From: Corylus avellana
Taxonomy: Eukaryota; Streptophyta; Magnoliopsida; Fagales; Betulaceae
Assembly (NCBI RefSeq): GCF_901000735.1
Contig: NC_081548.1
Location: 24,539,591 to 24,603,590 of the forward strand
Direction: 5' to 3'
Length of the DNA stretch: 64,000 nt
The notes beneath the pieces are model-generated. The model saw only the letters and a program-made list of their open reading frames with translations. It ran no database searches and was not told where the DNA came from. The translations under genes and the position numbers were made by a program. Positions 22,216-37,200 of the stretch are shown one piece after another (within the stretch, counting starts at the first letter, position 1; every line of letters starts with the position of its first letter).

Positions 22216-25200
22216 ATGTATTCGTTAACGGTGAAGCCCTCTTTTGTGCCTCAAGTTCCTTCTTCTTCTTCTTCTTCTTCTTCTTCGTATTGCTCGACTC
22301 GTTCGTGTTCTTCGCTTAGCTTCCCGATAAGAACCAAGTACAGAGGAACGGAAAGACTCGCTTTGAGAATTCACGCTTATGATTCTTCCAAGGACGATGC
22401 TTCCAATGCCTCCGGTGATTCCAAGCCTCCCAACGGCAGTCTGGTCTCTCTATCCCCCTCTCTTGTTTGACATACATTTATGTGTTTTATGGGTGGATTG
22501 TTTGTTTTTTTTTAGTCTTTCTCAAAATTTCTTTTGAACATTTCTTTGAATGGGAAAGTTAGTTTTAGTAGCTTGGATTTTGTTGGTCGTTAAAGTGATT
22601 GCTAGTAGATGATTTTGTGGAGAAGAATGGTCAAGAGGGTATGATGAAAAATGGATTACAAGTGCGAAATTGAGGTTTAGTTACATTGATTGCAAGGCTG
22701 TGTATGATATCATCGATAAATTTAAATGTATAGATATGATATATAGTAAATGAGGTTAACCCAAAATTGCAATTTTTTTTCAGTACTACATCATCTAATT
22801 GAGCAAAAGAAGTTATGGGCTGTGCATATTATATAGAGAGTGCCTCTAGAGAGGCTATGGGATGCTAGAAGTACTTGTAGTTGGAACTAGTGGATCATTG
22901 CCCAGCGTAGCTAGAGGCCACCATTGGAGTATTAATATTAGTCCCGTTGTTATTGGCTTAGGCAATATATTTTTGAGACCCCATTTTATGGTGGTTCAAA
23001 ATCGTGGCTAAATCATGATGCCTTACAGTGCGAGAAACTGAACTTGGAAGTGCTTAACATTAGGCTTCAAATGCTGTGCCTGAGTTTTATAATTCTAGCG
23101 TAGTGAAATATAACTGACTCCAATGCTTTTAATTTGGAAGATCCGTATTTTCTTTCTGCAGTTATAGTTGACTGTTTGTTTGTGTTCCTTTCTGAAATCT
23201 ACAGCCAAAGACCAGGAGAGAAATTCTATTGGAGTATGTAAAAAATGTGCAGCCAGAATTTATGGAGTTGTTTGTGAAGAGAGCACCTCAACAGGTATCT
23301 TACCCATCCATTTGATGGAATATAATGCTGCTGCAGTGTTACTTGGAGGTTTTTATTTTCCACGGCTGTGTGTTCCCAGTGGAAATGAATTATCTTTCAT
23401 GCTCACTTTTCAGGTAGTTGATGCAATGCGTCAAACGGTGACAAATATGATTGGAACACTTCCACCACAATTTTTTGCAGTGACAGTCACCACTGTACGT
23501 GTAATTTTGTTTTGATATGTAAACCGCTACAAGACTTTCATAATATTGTGGACAGAAAATTCAATTATAATTTTTTAAGTTGGCTTGATTACTTAATGAG
23601 TGTACTTTAGCAATATTATCCAAATATAGGCACTCCACATTTTCATTGTAACTTTTTATTGAGTATTTTCAGTTAAATCACTTGGTTTTTCTTTCAGGTT
23701 GCTGAAAACCTTGCACAGCTAATGTACAGTGTCATAATGACTGGATATATGTTTAAGAATGCACAATACCGTTTGGAACTGCAACAAAGCTTGGAGCAGG
23801 TTGCTCTTCCCGACGTGCAAGATAAAAAGGCAATTTATTCTCCTCTTTTTTCTTGAGGAAACAAATTTTGTAATATTGCTGCTTTTGAAGAGGAACACGA
23901 AAATTGTTAGACAATTTGATGGCACTCCTTAAGGGAACACTATGGATTTGGACCTTGAACCATACGCCTCACTCTGCAGCACTCCACTATGACAGGATGT
24001 ACTTCACCCATAGGACAGTGATAGAATGGTAAAAAAACAATACAATCCTTCTGAGGCTTTAATTTGATGTGCATAGTGTTGACAATAGACTTCCATGTAT
24101 GGTAAGTCACTTGGCCGTCTCATGAAGTATTAGGTTTAAGGTTTGACTCCCTTTAAGTGCAAATAATTCATTGGGGCCACGCTCGTAGGCAAAAGCCTGA
24201 GCTTTATCCGATTTGTGTGGAGGGGGCGCTTTAGTAGATGTTATTATAGGTCAGTTTATGAACTCCTCCGAATCAAGTTATTTGTTATATGCTTTCTGTT
24301 CGTTTTCCATGGGGTTAAGTTGACGCTGTAACGTATTAAGGAGACTACTTTTCCTAAATAATTAACCATGCAAGGAATTCACCTTTTTGAATCTATCCCT
24401 GTCTATTTTGCCAGGTTTTAAGCAGAAATATGCCTTTTTTTTAATTGTTATTATTAGTGTTTCATACTGATAAAATTTATTAAAATGGTGCAAAACCCTG
24501 TTATGTAGGTGGGGTAGTTGTTTTTATGTGGAAGTATAAAATTCTTTTTCCTTTTCTTAAATAAGGCTCTAGGTTTCTTTCGAACAAGTACTAAGTTATA
24601 TAAGCTCTTGAAGTTCTATATGTTAAATCTAAAAACTAATTTTCACAGTTGATGTGTATTTTTATACATGAATGGCCTTATGATTGTGCTCCATTGGTAT
24701 TTTGTCGTAGTTTGGAAATACAACAAGCTTTCACAATAACCAACATGAGTTGATGGTCATATTGAATGAGAAGAGCATGTTTGTAAAAGTCATACTACCT
24801 TAACCAAATCTGACACTTGGAGAGATCCTTGCATTCAACCCACAACTCTAGTCCTCATAACATGACATCATGTGAGCTCTCATTTACAGAATAAGTGGTT
24901 TCTCATTTGAACACTGGCTAGCCTTACAGCCAGCCTTTAAGTACTATTTGGTAGTGGAGTTAGTTAGAAGAATTGAGGACTGAACTACTCAGCCTAACCA
25001 AATTCATCACATATATAAGGGTTGTGCTGCATTTTGAACGTTCTAGTGATTCTTGTGGGAGACGCCTTGCTCTTATGGTTTATTATCCCTTGTTTTGCCG
25101 ATTAAAAATTTCTTTTGCTTTCCTAGCGCAGGGTTTATTGAGTTTGTCTATTACTGCCTGAAATTTCATTAATATGAATTATATATAGTTGGTGAGTTAT

Positions 25201-26775
25201 CTAGATCCATATGTTTGATATATTTATGAAAGGTTATTATTTTTAGATCATACATTAACATAGATTTCCTCACATGTTAAATAGAACCTAGCTTCAGCTT
25301 TAGTTGGTACGTTATTTGACCTGATCCCATGACTGTTACAGGATGTGCCAGATTATGCACCTGGTACACAGAAGAATGTGTCAGGTGAAGTTATTAGGTG
25401 GAATAATGTTTCTGGTCCTGAACGAATTGATGCTAAAAAGTACATAGAGTTACTTGAAGCTGAGATTGAGGAATTGAATCATCAAGTTGGTAGAAAATCA
25501 AATGGGCAAAATGAATTGTTGGAATATCTAAAATCTCTTGAGCCCCAAAATCTGAAGGTGAGAAAAACTGCTGCCCTCTATTACGTAATATTACTGTTTA
25601 TTTAATGTGTCACTTTTACATGGCTTCAACATTTTGCAGGATTTGACAAGCAGTGCTGGAGAGGATGTTGTGCTTGCGATGAATACATTCATAAAGCGCC
25701 TTTTGGCTGTCTCAGATCCCAGCCAAATGAAGGTCTGCCTTTTTATATTGAACTCAATGGCTATTCTTTACCCGTCTGTTTGATACCATATTTTCACCTA
25801 GATCCAACTTTAGCTCTCTGTTTGATAGTCTTTACAGCAAGGTTTAAATTCCAGTTGATCCCTCTTGTAAGCAATAAATTTGCCGAACAGCTCCAAGATA
25901 GTAGTGTTGTGTTACAGCAAATTTTGTAAAATTGGTTGAATATTTTTAATTAAGCTAGGTTCTCAGAACTGCTGAAAAATTCTTGCTTAATGGACTCTTT
26001 CTTTTACTCATCCTACCACTACTTGTAGTGTGACATTGTTTAGTTTTGAGAAGAGGATAGTTTGATAAGTAGCTGATCAGAAAATGTATTGCAAAAGCAC
26101 CTATTGACTGGTGACGTGTAAATTTTTTTCCCAAACTGTTGCTAAGATTTTCTTAGAAATCAGGTAGTATGAACCTCTGTGACTCTTACATCTAAGTTGA
26201 ATTAAGCTTTTTAGTGCTTTATGGTCTAAGTAACCGTTTTACTTAATTGCCAATGTAATATATAGTCAAGATTAATTGGATTTATCTCCATCATGAATTC
26301 AGAACTATTGTATTCACTATTCATTATTTTTTTTGGTCGTTTTGGCTTTATTCAATTAGTCGTTTGATATAAGCAGATCATTTTATCATTCAAAAATTCA
26401 ATAAACATGAATTTTTGTTTTTGTTTTTTGGTTTGTTCTGTTTGAGTTCATTTTACTTTAATAGGTCTTCAAAGCTGAAGTATACTACTAATATCTTGCA
26501 TCCAATTTCTGGTCCTTGTGGGGGATGAACTCTACTCTCTTTTTTTTTTTTTTTTTTTTTTCATCATTTGAGATATTGACTGACATTCTTGAAATCTGTA
26601 TTCATCATAACAGACAAGTGTAACGGAGACGAGTGCGCCCGAACTTGCCAAGCTTCTTTATTGGCTGATGGTTGTTGGTTACAGCATTCGCAACATTGAA
26701 GTCCGTTTTGACATGGAACGAGTGCTTGGGACTCCCCCAAAGCTTGCGGAATTACCTCCAGGAGAAAATGTTTAA
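22216..26775 (+). CDS. DUF760 / UV-B-induced protein (At3g17800-like), chloroplastic
   Basis: Seven exons (22216-22443, 23205-23294, 23414-23494, 23698-23829, 25342-25557, 25640-25732, 26614-26775) give 1002 bases, 333 residues. The in-frame GTG upstream was not used; the start is the first in-frame ATG. Residues 1-55 form a Ser-rich transit peptide with a nine-serine run from a (TTC)n tract. Two related DUF760 (PF05542) halves follow. The first (about 80-165) has EFMELFVKRAP, TLPPQFFAVTV and MTGYMFKNAQYRLEL. The second (about 235-325) has FIKRLLAVSDPSQ and MVVGYSIRNIEVRFDMER. A coiled-coil-like stretch ELLEAEIEEL lies between them. The biochemical function is unknown; the Arabidopsis relative is described as UV-B induced. 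The end of exon 4 is ambiguous: 23829 needs a GC donor, while 23814 uses GT and shortens the protein by five residues. Confidence 0.9.
24085..24250 (+). mobile_element. tRNA-derived SINE-like sequence
   Basis: Within DUF760 intron 4, tggtaagtcacttgg resembles a pol III A box. GGTTTGACTCC about 45 bases on resembles a B box (consensus GGTTCGANTCC). A moderately GC-rich tail (attggggccacgctcg ... tgtggagggggcgct) follows. No clear target-site duplication or poly-A tail was found, so the boundaries are rough. Confidence 0.45.
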
Positions 26776-28235
26776 AGCACGGCAGATTGAACTGCAGAGA
26801 ACAGAAAGTTATGGTGCTCTTGGAGCAGTGTTCTTTATTCTGGAATACCATATGAAAGAAGGGGCCTTTTTAAGTTTGGACAAAGCTGAAGGCTCAATCC
26901 ATAGCTGATTCATGGTTTGGAAGGCAAAATTTTCTCATGCCACAGTTGCCTTTCTCCAGTAGTCGAAATTATTGATAAAATTGTCAAAGCAAAGGGTAAT
27001 ATATATATCTTTAGACGCGTATTAGTTAATTCTTCTTTTGTATTTTGTCTCAAACATGCAATCCTCACAATAGTTAATTTTAAGTACTATCAAAAGAGCA
27101 TGGAAATCTTGGATTGTGATGAGGGTGGTATTGTAGCTGTTTGCTGGGCTATCTGTCTCGGGAGATTTTAGGCCATGTTTGTTAACAACTTATTTTGTCT
27201 TTTGTTTTTTGTTCTCGAGTCAAAACATTAACAAACAATAAAAAACCTAAAACACTCCTTAAAACACCAAAAAAAATGTTCACTTTTATGTAACATCATA
27301 ACATACTTTAAGTCCTAGCCTAGGGTCACTAACGATATCCACAGAAAGTGGATCCAAAATTGCCAAGAAACAAAACTAGTCAGCACAATTTAGCCAAGCA
27401 CTTGAGGACATCATTGGATAAGAAGGGGATAAATTAAACCAAAAGGTTCCTTTTATCTCTTTGGTTTTTCTTTAATTGGATATATTTACAAAAATCAAAC
27501 CAAACTTAAAAAAATAAAAATTCTTAATAAGCATTTCAAAATTTTACAAGGTAAGAGCTCTCTGAGGCTATTTCATTATTGCCATTGTCAAATATACATT
27601 TCATAAACTTTTATGTCGCAAGTCATAACTTGGAAAAAAAAAAAAAACATAAAAGATTAATTATAGAAATTACATTTTTATTGCAAAATTATCCTACAAT
27701 GCTGGCATATTTGTTCCAACCAAAATAATGACCGATCAAAGGTTGGTAGGATTTGTCACATCAACATTGTAGAATTTTTTTAATCAAAATGTGTTTTTGA
27801 GCGTTACTCCAAAAAAACAAAAAAATATTGCGCCCCACCCAAAAAAGGAGGGCATTTACTGAGAATTATACTACACAAACCCACCAATGGGCAAGAGTTC
27901 ATATCAAATTGCTGTAAAGCTCAAGCCTATTTTGCTAGGCTTAAAACGCATCTCAGACATCTTATGGAGCTCTCGAAAGTTAGCTGATCTGTGTCCAACA
28001 AGGAAGTTGCGAAAAGGCCTGTGAGAATCACCCACTGTACAGTATGGCTGCTTCCTTTTCCTATTTTTTTTTTTTTTTTTTTTGGCTAAGGATTAACTTC
28101 ATAACTTGAGCCTGTCAATGATAAACCAAGCAGCTCTATCCTCTGCTAACTATCAAGACAATTGCATAGCCCTTATCATATGACAAAATTAAGACAAGCT
28201 CACTGAGTTGATCTAACATATCATTCTGATGTCAA
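26776..28235. other. convergent 3' regions of DUF760 and PPR genes
   Basis: No gene is seen. The 26776-27170 part is likely DUF760 3' UTR; its short ORFs have no recognisable similarity. The rest is AT-rich with poly-A and poly-T runs (for example near 27635 and 28066). Confidence 0.6.
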
Positions 28236-31200
28236 TCAGGCAGCTCCTTTTCTGGTCTCATAATCTGTTAGGAGTCTTCTAGCCCATGGACTTTGATCTG
28301 GTGACCAAGAAATTGAGAACCCAGCTATGGCACACCATCTTAAATTCATGAGTGCAACAGCAACGTTCTCCTCAGAATCCTTGAACAATTGCAGTATCTG
28401 TGACTCTGCTTCTGAGTCTTCAGAAAGGATGAAATCGTCCTCAAATTGTGTCTTTTCATATTGAGTGTTATCTTCTTCATTCAACATACGCATGCTCAAA
28501 ACCTGCAATGCTTCCACAGCTGTGCTGTGAAAACCACGGTCCACATATGCAGAAAACACATAATGGCAGGTTGATGTATCAGGCTGGATATTCTCTTGGC
28601 GCATTCTTTCAACAATGAACTCAATTACATCTATCCTTCCCTGCCGAATGAAAGAAGAAAAAGTGATGTTAACAATGTTTCTGACAAACAAATAGAAAAT
28701 GCAACTGACCTGACATGCCCAGGAAATGATTTTATATAGGTCCAAAGTAAGGTACTAAGTTGTGAGTTTAATCGCAAGGTTGAAGATGTAGCCTGGCTAT
28801 CACAGGGGTATTGTAAAATCGCGAACTTTCAATTTATATTTGAGTTGGAAATGAAACAAATATTGGTGGCCTCTTTTAAGCAAACACCTCCGTTTTGCAA
28901 GCACCTGGCACTTGTTTCAACATCCTTTGGAAATTAATTGTCCCTTATATCTGCCGCATATATTATGAAAGCACAAGTCCATCATTGCATATTTGCCCAT
29001 GATACCATTGGTAATTGGTACCGATAAGTAGGTATGGCAATACAGGGTCAGAGTGGCTAAATTTGGAAATTTGGGAATTTGGATAAAGATGCATAAGATT
29101 TGACATGAAGGGAAAAAATGTGATGCAAATACCCTTCCAAACACACCTTAAGTATCGACACTGATGTGGAACTCGAGGTTATAAAAATAGAAGGGCTTGG
29201 AAACTTAAGTTTAAAGCACATATTTTAGTCCATAATATACCGGTTTCACAAGAGCATGGTAAGTAGAAAACAAAGTAAAAACTTAAACAGCAACATCTAT
29301 ATAGAAGTAATTCTTTGTAACATACATGTGCACAAGCGCATGGATGCATGAAAGCTCGCAAGTTGTAAATCATTGATGTTTACAGATCAAATACAATTAA
29401 TTAATGAAAAAGAAATGCAAAACTTTCTTTTCTCATATAAGAATGACAAGAAAAGCACATATGAAATGTAAGCATTTTGCATCATAAAATTAATTTTTAC
29501 TGTGAATGTCTTTAAGTTTTTGAAATTGAAGACATGCAAAGACATACTTCAGTTCCAACGCCTTAAAAGGAAGAAAGATGGGAAGGGATAAAAGGACATG
29601 AGATACAGTACCCTTGCATATGCTTTTTGAAGAATGGTGTTAAATAACAGTACATCAAGTTCAAGCCCCTCCGAGCATGCTTGATCCAAAAGATTCAATG
29701 CTTCTTCAAAATTCTCATCTTCCAATCGAATCTGAAACAAATTAAGCTCAGCATTGAGTATATTGATGGTTCCAAAGCAACCATATATTTTGTGTTACCA
29801 AATCTGACGATCACTGAAAATCATTTAAGAGACAAATCAGCAGGCATTTTTTTTCCGGGTAAATTAAGTAGCTTACTGATGACAGCATACTAGTTGATAT
29901 ACTATCGTTTTTCCCACACCCAGTTATTGCAGGCTTAGAATCATCTACAGCTACAAATCATCCTCGGCTATGTTATGTCACTCTGTTAGTGGTCAAGTGC
30001 TTTGATATATTAAGCCATGACAAATAAACTAAAGGAAATCTTCCACCATATCACCAAAAGACCTATGCTTGATATGGACTGTTGAGAATTGGGACATCAA
30101 GAAACATCTCTCATAAATTGGAACTTTTTTTTTTTTTGAGCCATAAAATGGAAGAACTAATAGAAGGACGTTAACATTAAGGGCACATTTGATATGAGAA
30201 ATAGACCTCTGAAATTGAATGGATATTCTAATGGAATAACCATTCATTTATTTGGTTGCACACCATTCCTTGGAAGTTGGAATGAATTCTATGGGTGGCC
30301 AACTTGGGGTGGCCAGCCATCCTAACAGAACACTAGGGGTAGCCGAGACCACCCCCATGGCTTGGGGGTGATCTTGGCCACCCCCCAAGCATTGTAGGGG
30401 GTGCCACGACCACCCTTGGTGTTCTATTAGGGTGGTCAGCCACCCATAGAATTTTCAGTTTTTTTTTTTTCCTTTTCTTTTTAATCTTGGGTATTTTAGG
30501 AATTTTAGTTCAATTCTAGTGAGAGCATGTGTTTTGTCACCAAACAAAAGAATAGGACTGGTCATTCTATTCCAACCTCTTATATTCCTAGTAATACTCA
30601 TTTTTATTTTTAAATGAATGACCATTCCGCGTACCAAACTTACCCTAAAAGTTAAAAGACAAGAATAACTATCAAAAAGGGAAGAACAAAAAGGGAAGAA
30701 CAAGACAGAAGAGATCATTATTATATTACATTTCTATAAGAGCACTAAGTGTAGCATCTGCTGACAAGACGAGCAAAAGTTGGTGGTGACCAATTATAAA
30801 TAATAACTCAATTGATGGCGTTACAAGAATAAGGGCAAATTGAAAAAAGAATAAAGAAAAAAGGAATGCAGGTTGAAACAATATGCAAAAAGAGTAATAC
30901 TACACACTTTCTTAGGTGGCTTTTAAAATTATCATTTGATTAAAATCTTATAATGATCAATCACAAATTCAATGGTGATTTTAAAAACCACCTAAGAGAC
31001 TGTGGAAATGAGAGTGAGAAAGTGGGAGTGTGTATAGCATTACTCTATTGAAAAATGTGATGGCTTATGATATCAAAATTGCTGAGTTTAGTTAACAATG
31101 AGATCAAAATTGTTGATCAACATGGGCTATGAGAAGACAGTTGGACAAGTATTGAGATGAAACTTAGTATTGAGTGGTCCAATTTCATCCCATCAAACTG

Positions 31201-34200
31201 GAAGTTTGTATTTATGGAAATAAAGGCAAAAAAATTCTGCACATGAATAGTAAAATTTAAAAATGTTTTTATGTCACTTTATGCTGTTATTGTTCGTTTC
31301 AATTTTATTTTATTATTATTATTTTTCCATAAATATCATTGCCAGCATAAAATTTCTATCATCTTTTGAGGTGGAAAGTTCAAATTTTCAATTTACCTTT
31401 TAGATCAAGAAAATTATTGTTGTCTTTTAGGTTTCTGCCACAAAGGAAACATATTAAAAAACTAGATTGACGTTGATGCAGAAAAAAGAAATGATCCAGA
31501 ATTACATTCAAGATATAGTTCCAAAGGATTGAATTAGACCGTAAAAGTTTCCAAGTTCAGTAATGACTAAAACAAAAGTGTGCATAATTGGTATGTTAAC
31601 ATGCAACAGTACCATTGAATATACTTCAGCTTGAAATTAACTGCATTCATAATTTGTAGACTAACTAATTCGATGTGAAGAATAAACTATTGATATAGCA
31701 AATTGTGGAGGAAAGTTTTGGAGCATATAAAGCAGAAACAAGTTAAGACTACTTTGTAGTCAGCAGTACTTTGCACAAATTACTCTTGCATGCTACATAG
31801 ATATGAAGGAAGAAGTTTTTTTAGATGCATAATTCAGACTACATTCTGCGGGGACCAGTGAGTACATAGAAAATACCTTTATGAGAGCCGTGTAAGTCAA
31901 TGTCTGTGGACAAAATCCATCACGCACCATCATGGAAACCAGTGAACAAGCAGATTTGAAACATCTTAAAATGCTACAACAATCGATCATTATATTATAG
32001 GTTGCAGCATCTGGGGGGCAGCCGTATGACTTCATAGTTTTAAATATTTCTACTGCCATGTGACTCTGCATGTCAACCAGAAATATAATACAGACAAACA
32101 CACGATATATTACACCCATGCCTCAAGGAAATAAAAACTAAATGATTACATAGTGTGGGTGGGAGGTACTTACTTCCTTAGCCTCAACAAGTGAATGCAA
32201 CACAGCATTATAAATAGGTGTTCCAAGATAAGTTTGATTACGGAAGAAAAGGTTTTCTGCCACTTGTAAATACCGGATCAGCTCTTGTATCATTCCCTCT
32301 GCTCCAAGGGCTTTCAACTGAAGAGATGAAAATGGAATGAATGCCATAGCTAAGTCCTAAGCAATGAAAAATAATGTCTACCACAATAGCTTCATGCAAA
32401 TGATTTTAGTGAAAAAAAAATAAGGAGCACCGGCACTCTGGTGATAGTAAGAGGATGATGAAAGCAAAAGGCAAGAGATTTGTATCATTTCCGTTGAAGC
32501 CAAATGAAAAATTATCTACCAGTAACCATGGTATGGGGCCAGTGTTCCCCCAAAGTAGCTTCAGACAGATTCTATTTATAAAATAAAAAAACACCAGGAC
32601 AAAAAAGTTCTCGACTTTTTATTTAACAAAGTTTTTCATTCCCAATCCAGGTCAATACAAATCAAAGAGTACATCCTAAATTGGAGAAAAAAAACTCTAA
32701 ATTGTGCCCTGCCACCATTTACAAGGGAAGGGAAGCAACATGTCACAGGTCCCTATGAAAATCAGTGCATACAAGTTCACTTACTTATCTCACTAATAGA
32801 TGGGTAGAAATCGTATGAAAATACACTAATTGAATTATCCAAAGTGAAAATCCAATCTTTACTTCTGATGGACAACTCTGTTTCAGTCGGTTTCCAATTA
32901 AAAAGTACAAATAATGAGGCTAGTAGTTACCAAGTTCTTCATTGACAAATGACTGTGCTGAACACCATTTTTTGCCATGTCCATTTCAATAGCATTTATT
33001 CTTTTAGCAGCATCTACCTGTGACAGCATATTACCCTCTTCGTATGGGGCATTCACATTACCAAATAATGAAAACAACAGCTCATATGTCCTGATATCTG
33101 GCAGAATCTTCAAACGTTTCATTTTAGCCAATATCTGCACTGCACGTTCAGGTTGGTCCTGCAGATTTAATGCAACATAATTTTGGATTGATGGAGAGAA
33201 CAATAAAAACCAAACAGTATGTAGAATCTAGTGCTAGTGAACTTCAACCAAGTGATTGACACAATTAATTTGTAGATAATCAGTAGAAAGATCCTAATTG
33301 ATGCTTCTATAGTGCTGCCCCAGCTAACATAAATGACTTACTTGATAATTGATATGCCTATTAAACATAGATCCTACTATCAGAGCCAAATAAGCAATAA
33401 CTTCTCAGAAAAAAATAATAGAAGCATGATTTGCATAAAGTTTGATACACAACTTTATAACCAGAAACATAATTAAAAGTACATTGGTTCCATTTAACTT
33501 GTCTTTATACTGTTAAATATTTTAGGGGCTGGAGCTGAACACTCACTGGAGGGGAATTCCATCTCATAGTCTAAAAAAGTCATAAAAAATTGAGACAACA
33601 AAACAATGTAAGGTACATAGCAGTGGTGTAGAGTTTCACATATAACTCACCAATCTGTCACATGCAGTAAGAAAAGCATTATAAGGATAAGGATATGGAC
33701 ATTCAGAAATTTGATCCAGCAGAGATTTGGCTAAATCCAGTTCTAGCACTTTGCTGCATCCCACTGAAAGGGTAGCAAGAGTAGAATCATACGGCTTCAA
33801 ATTCCTCTGTTTCATTACTTTTAACTGCAAAAGCATGGCAAAAGGAAGAAAACATCTCTATGTAAAAGAAGTCCAAAGAGGACAAGAAAGAAATTCAGCA
33901 AGTTGGCAGAAAACAAGTTATGAAGACAACTGATGTATGCAATAAACAAATATAACTTACCACTTCCATGCCATCAATGTAACCTCTCTCAGAAACAACT
34001 GCTCTAACAAAACCATCATATGTATGGCTTGACGGTTGCAACCTGAGATTTTTCATCTAGACAGAAATTACTTTAGTACAAAATTAGAGGTTGATTTGAT
34101 TACAAATCAAATGCATATGAAACTAAAAAGTGAAGCAGTAATGAAGACTGCAAACAAAAAACAAAATTATTTATGTAAAAGGGAATACAGTTTTTGACTC

Positions 34201-37200
34201 TTCGCTATTGAGAGAGACAAAAGGAACACGAAAGTTAAAGATATTAAAATCTAAAATTTCCGCCTACAATAACATAATTTTCAATAAAAAAACTATTTCC
34301 ATGTTTAGTGATTTCTGCTGCAATAAAGATTTGTTCATCAGAAGAGAAGGTTTCAAACAGAATAAACCAATGACAAGCTTAAATAATCCAGTTATCCTAC
34401 CTGTAGGATTAACTGCTCTGCCAACCCACAATTTCGAGCTTGTGCACATGCCTGTATCACATCACTGAATGACCACCTCAAAACCCTCATAACAAGCCTG
34501 TTTTCATATTTATTAAGCACACCTAGTCCGCCACTCTCAGCTTCCCTATTTCCCATGCTAGGAGGAGTGCATTGCTCTATGTTACTAGGATAAGTATCAA
34601 TCTTCCTACAGTGTATAGAAGGAACAGAATGTTCATTTCCCTCCAAGTCAAATTTCCTTCCTAATCCATCATTTGAAAGTATAGGAATGTCCAATCTTGA
34701 AGAATATAGCTTTCCTTCAGCAGTTCTATTAACAAAAATGATTCTCCTGATGGCTAAAGCCACCATATGTTGTAAAGTCTCATATGCAGATTTTAAGTCC
34801 CCCAACCTTGAAAAAGACCGAATAAACTTTTGCAGAGAAAATATGGTGAAACTGTAGTGTTTTACATACTCCCTCCAAATTTCATGAACGGCAGAGAGAT
34901 TTTGCTGCCAAACTGCAAGCTGGAACAAAGAAAACACACAGGAAAGACTAATCACCATATAATAGACTCCAAAACAAGTGTAGCTCTTATCTTCCTCCAA
35001 TGTTTCACAGCATAGATGATGAAACAAAACTACAGTAAGATTCTACTAACTAAAATTGCAACCACCAATGTTAGTTTCTACCACAAAAATACTGGATAGA
35101 AAAAATCCCAAGAGCGATTTTAAGCACTGAAAACTTTTGCTGTTAAAAATTATTCATTAACTGGCATGTATAATCCAATGGGATCTAGTTTTTCATAAAT
35201 TAAAACGTTTATGTCAAGCATTATAACACCAATCGTTTCAAGCCAGAACCCCTTTAGACCATAACTAAAACTGCTTCCTATGTGAGCATTCTTTAAGATG
35301 TTACAAAATTAACAGTAAAAACATGAAAAAGGAAACAACAAAAATTGTCAAGTGCCTTACTATTGTACTCAAGACACTGCTAAGAGAAGAAGAGAGGGAG
35401 AGTAAAGAATAACAAAAATCATACCAACACCAACACTCTTTAAGTTTACACACCTTGAGCAGCTCTGAATATGTAACTTCATTCTTCCCCACCATTCTGT
35501 GCTCCATCAGATCCAAACATTGGTTGGTATGAACTATACTTCGCATTTTGGCACAGGCTCTCAGGAAACCATTGTACACAGATAGAATTGGATAAATGCC
35601 GTGCCTTTCTCCAAGAAAATTTATCAAATTATATGCCTGAAAAAATACAAGACACAAAAATACTAGGTTCATTATAACTGCAGTTTACAAGTAGACTCCA
35701 CTTGTATCAATTAACAAGCAATCTAGTGGTACATACACCCTATAGAAATAACTGCAAGTGCAATTTCAGACAGTACCCATGACTACACCCCCCAACCCCC
35801 GCGCGCGCGGAAACCTAGCCAGACCAGTTAATCAATCAACTTCCTACGATAGAGCCAGATAAACCATTTTTACCACCATCAGTCCAGGAAACAAAATTAG
35901 AAATTAACGTTGTGTGTATGACATCAAACTAAGCAACTAATACTATAACCAACATATACTCAAGATACCACTTAAGTTTGTTCAATAGGCTTATACCTCC
36001 TCCAAGTAACCCCCTTTGCAGAGAGCTCGTATGATAAGAAAATAGCATATGTTGTTCAGGCCAATCTCTCTTTCCTCCATTAACCTCCAAATTTCCATGA
36101 CAAACTGCACGCCAAAATGAAGAGTCATAAATGTTACATATAAAAAGTATTAACCTATAAGTACAAGACCGGAGGGTATAACAATAGTGAGCATTCTCAT
36201 GCATGACAAAAGGTAGAGGATACCATCTTCACCGGCCAAGAGTGGCAAATTCAATGGAAGCATGGTACAGTTACCCATCATTAGATGCATTGACAGAGAG
36301 TTCTCCACTAAATTATGTTATACACATATCTGCTTAAACTGTGTATGCATGATTTGTTAATTTTTTTCCTTCACTCTCTACAAACAGGGGTGGAGCTAGA
36401 ATTCTCTCATTGTGGGGACCAAAGTGAGGATATGAATGAACATAGATGTGGAATTGGGGGAGACAAGAAATGCGATGAGATGCAAATACCAATTACTTAA
36501 TTTGATCATGCTGATAGGTGATCTGTTGCAGATGTCCACCTCCACACACAAACACCTGACTCTACTAAAATTCCGTGTCATTCTGCTTACCAGTGGATCA
36601 GGTGATCTAGCACAGTAGTTAAGAATATGAACAAAATCAGCAGGTCTCAATGAGTGGTTTCCATGACCAAGATCTAAAAGCAGATTAGAAGCTTTGCTTC
36701 TCTCACCGCAGCGAAGTGCATCAACAATTTGCATCTGCATGGATCTTGTAGTTGATTCTGTTCCATACACTGAGAACTCCAGACCTGCAGTAGGAATTCT
36801 ACACTCTCAAGATTTATTTTAAAAAAAATTGAACACAAAGTTGATTAATCACTTTTTCGTATGTACTATATCAGAACTTAAGATTATTGCATGCATTAAT
36901 TCATACATGTAGAAAGGACACGCTAAACGTCTGATTTGAAAGAAAATATGGATTACAATAAGCAGAATGATGAAACAGATTTACAAGCCAACCCCAATTA
37001 AAAGGAGCAAAGGCTTTGTGTTGGATATAGATGGTAGAAAACTATGTTATATGACCGAAAAAGTTTAGATAGTAGAAAATTAAATTATAAGGCCCTATAA
37101 GTGAGTATTACACTTAAAACAGCCAGCAATTATGTTTCAAGTACATACGTATAATTTTCACATGCTGACCACAGACAGAACAATACTACCCCAATTTCTG

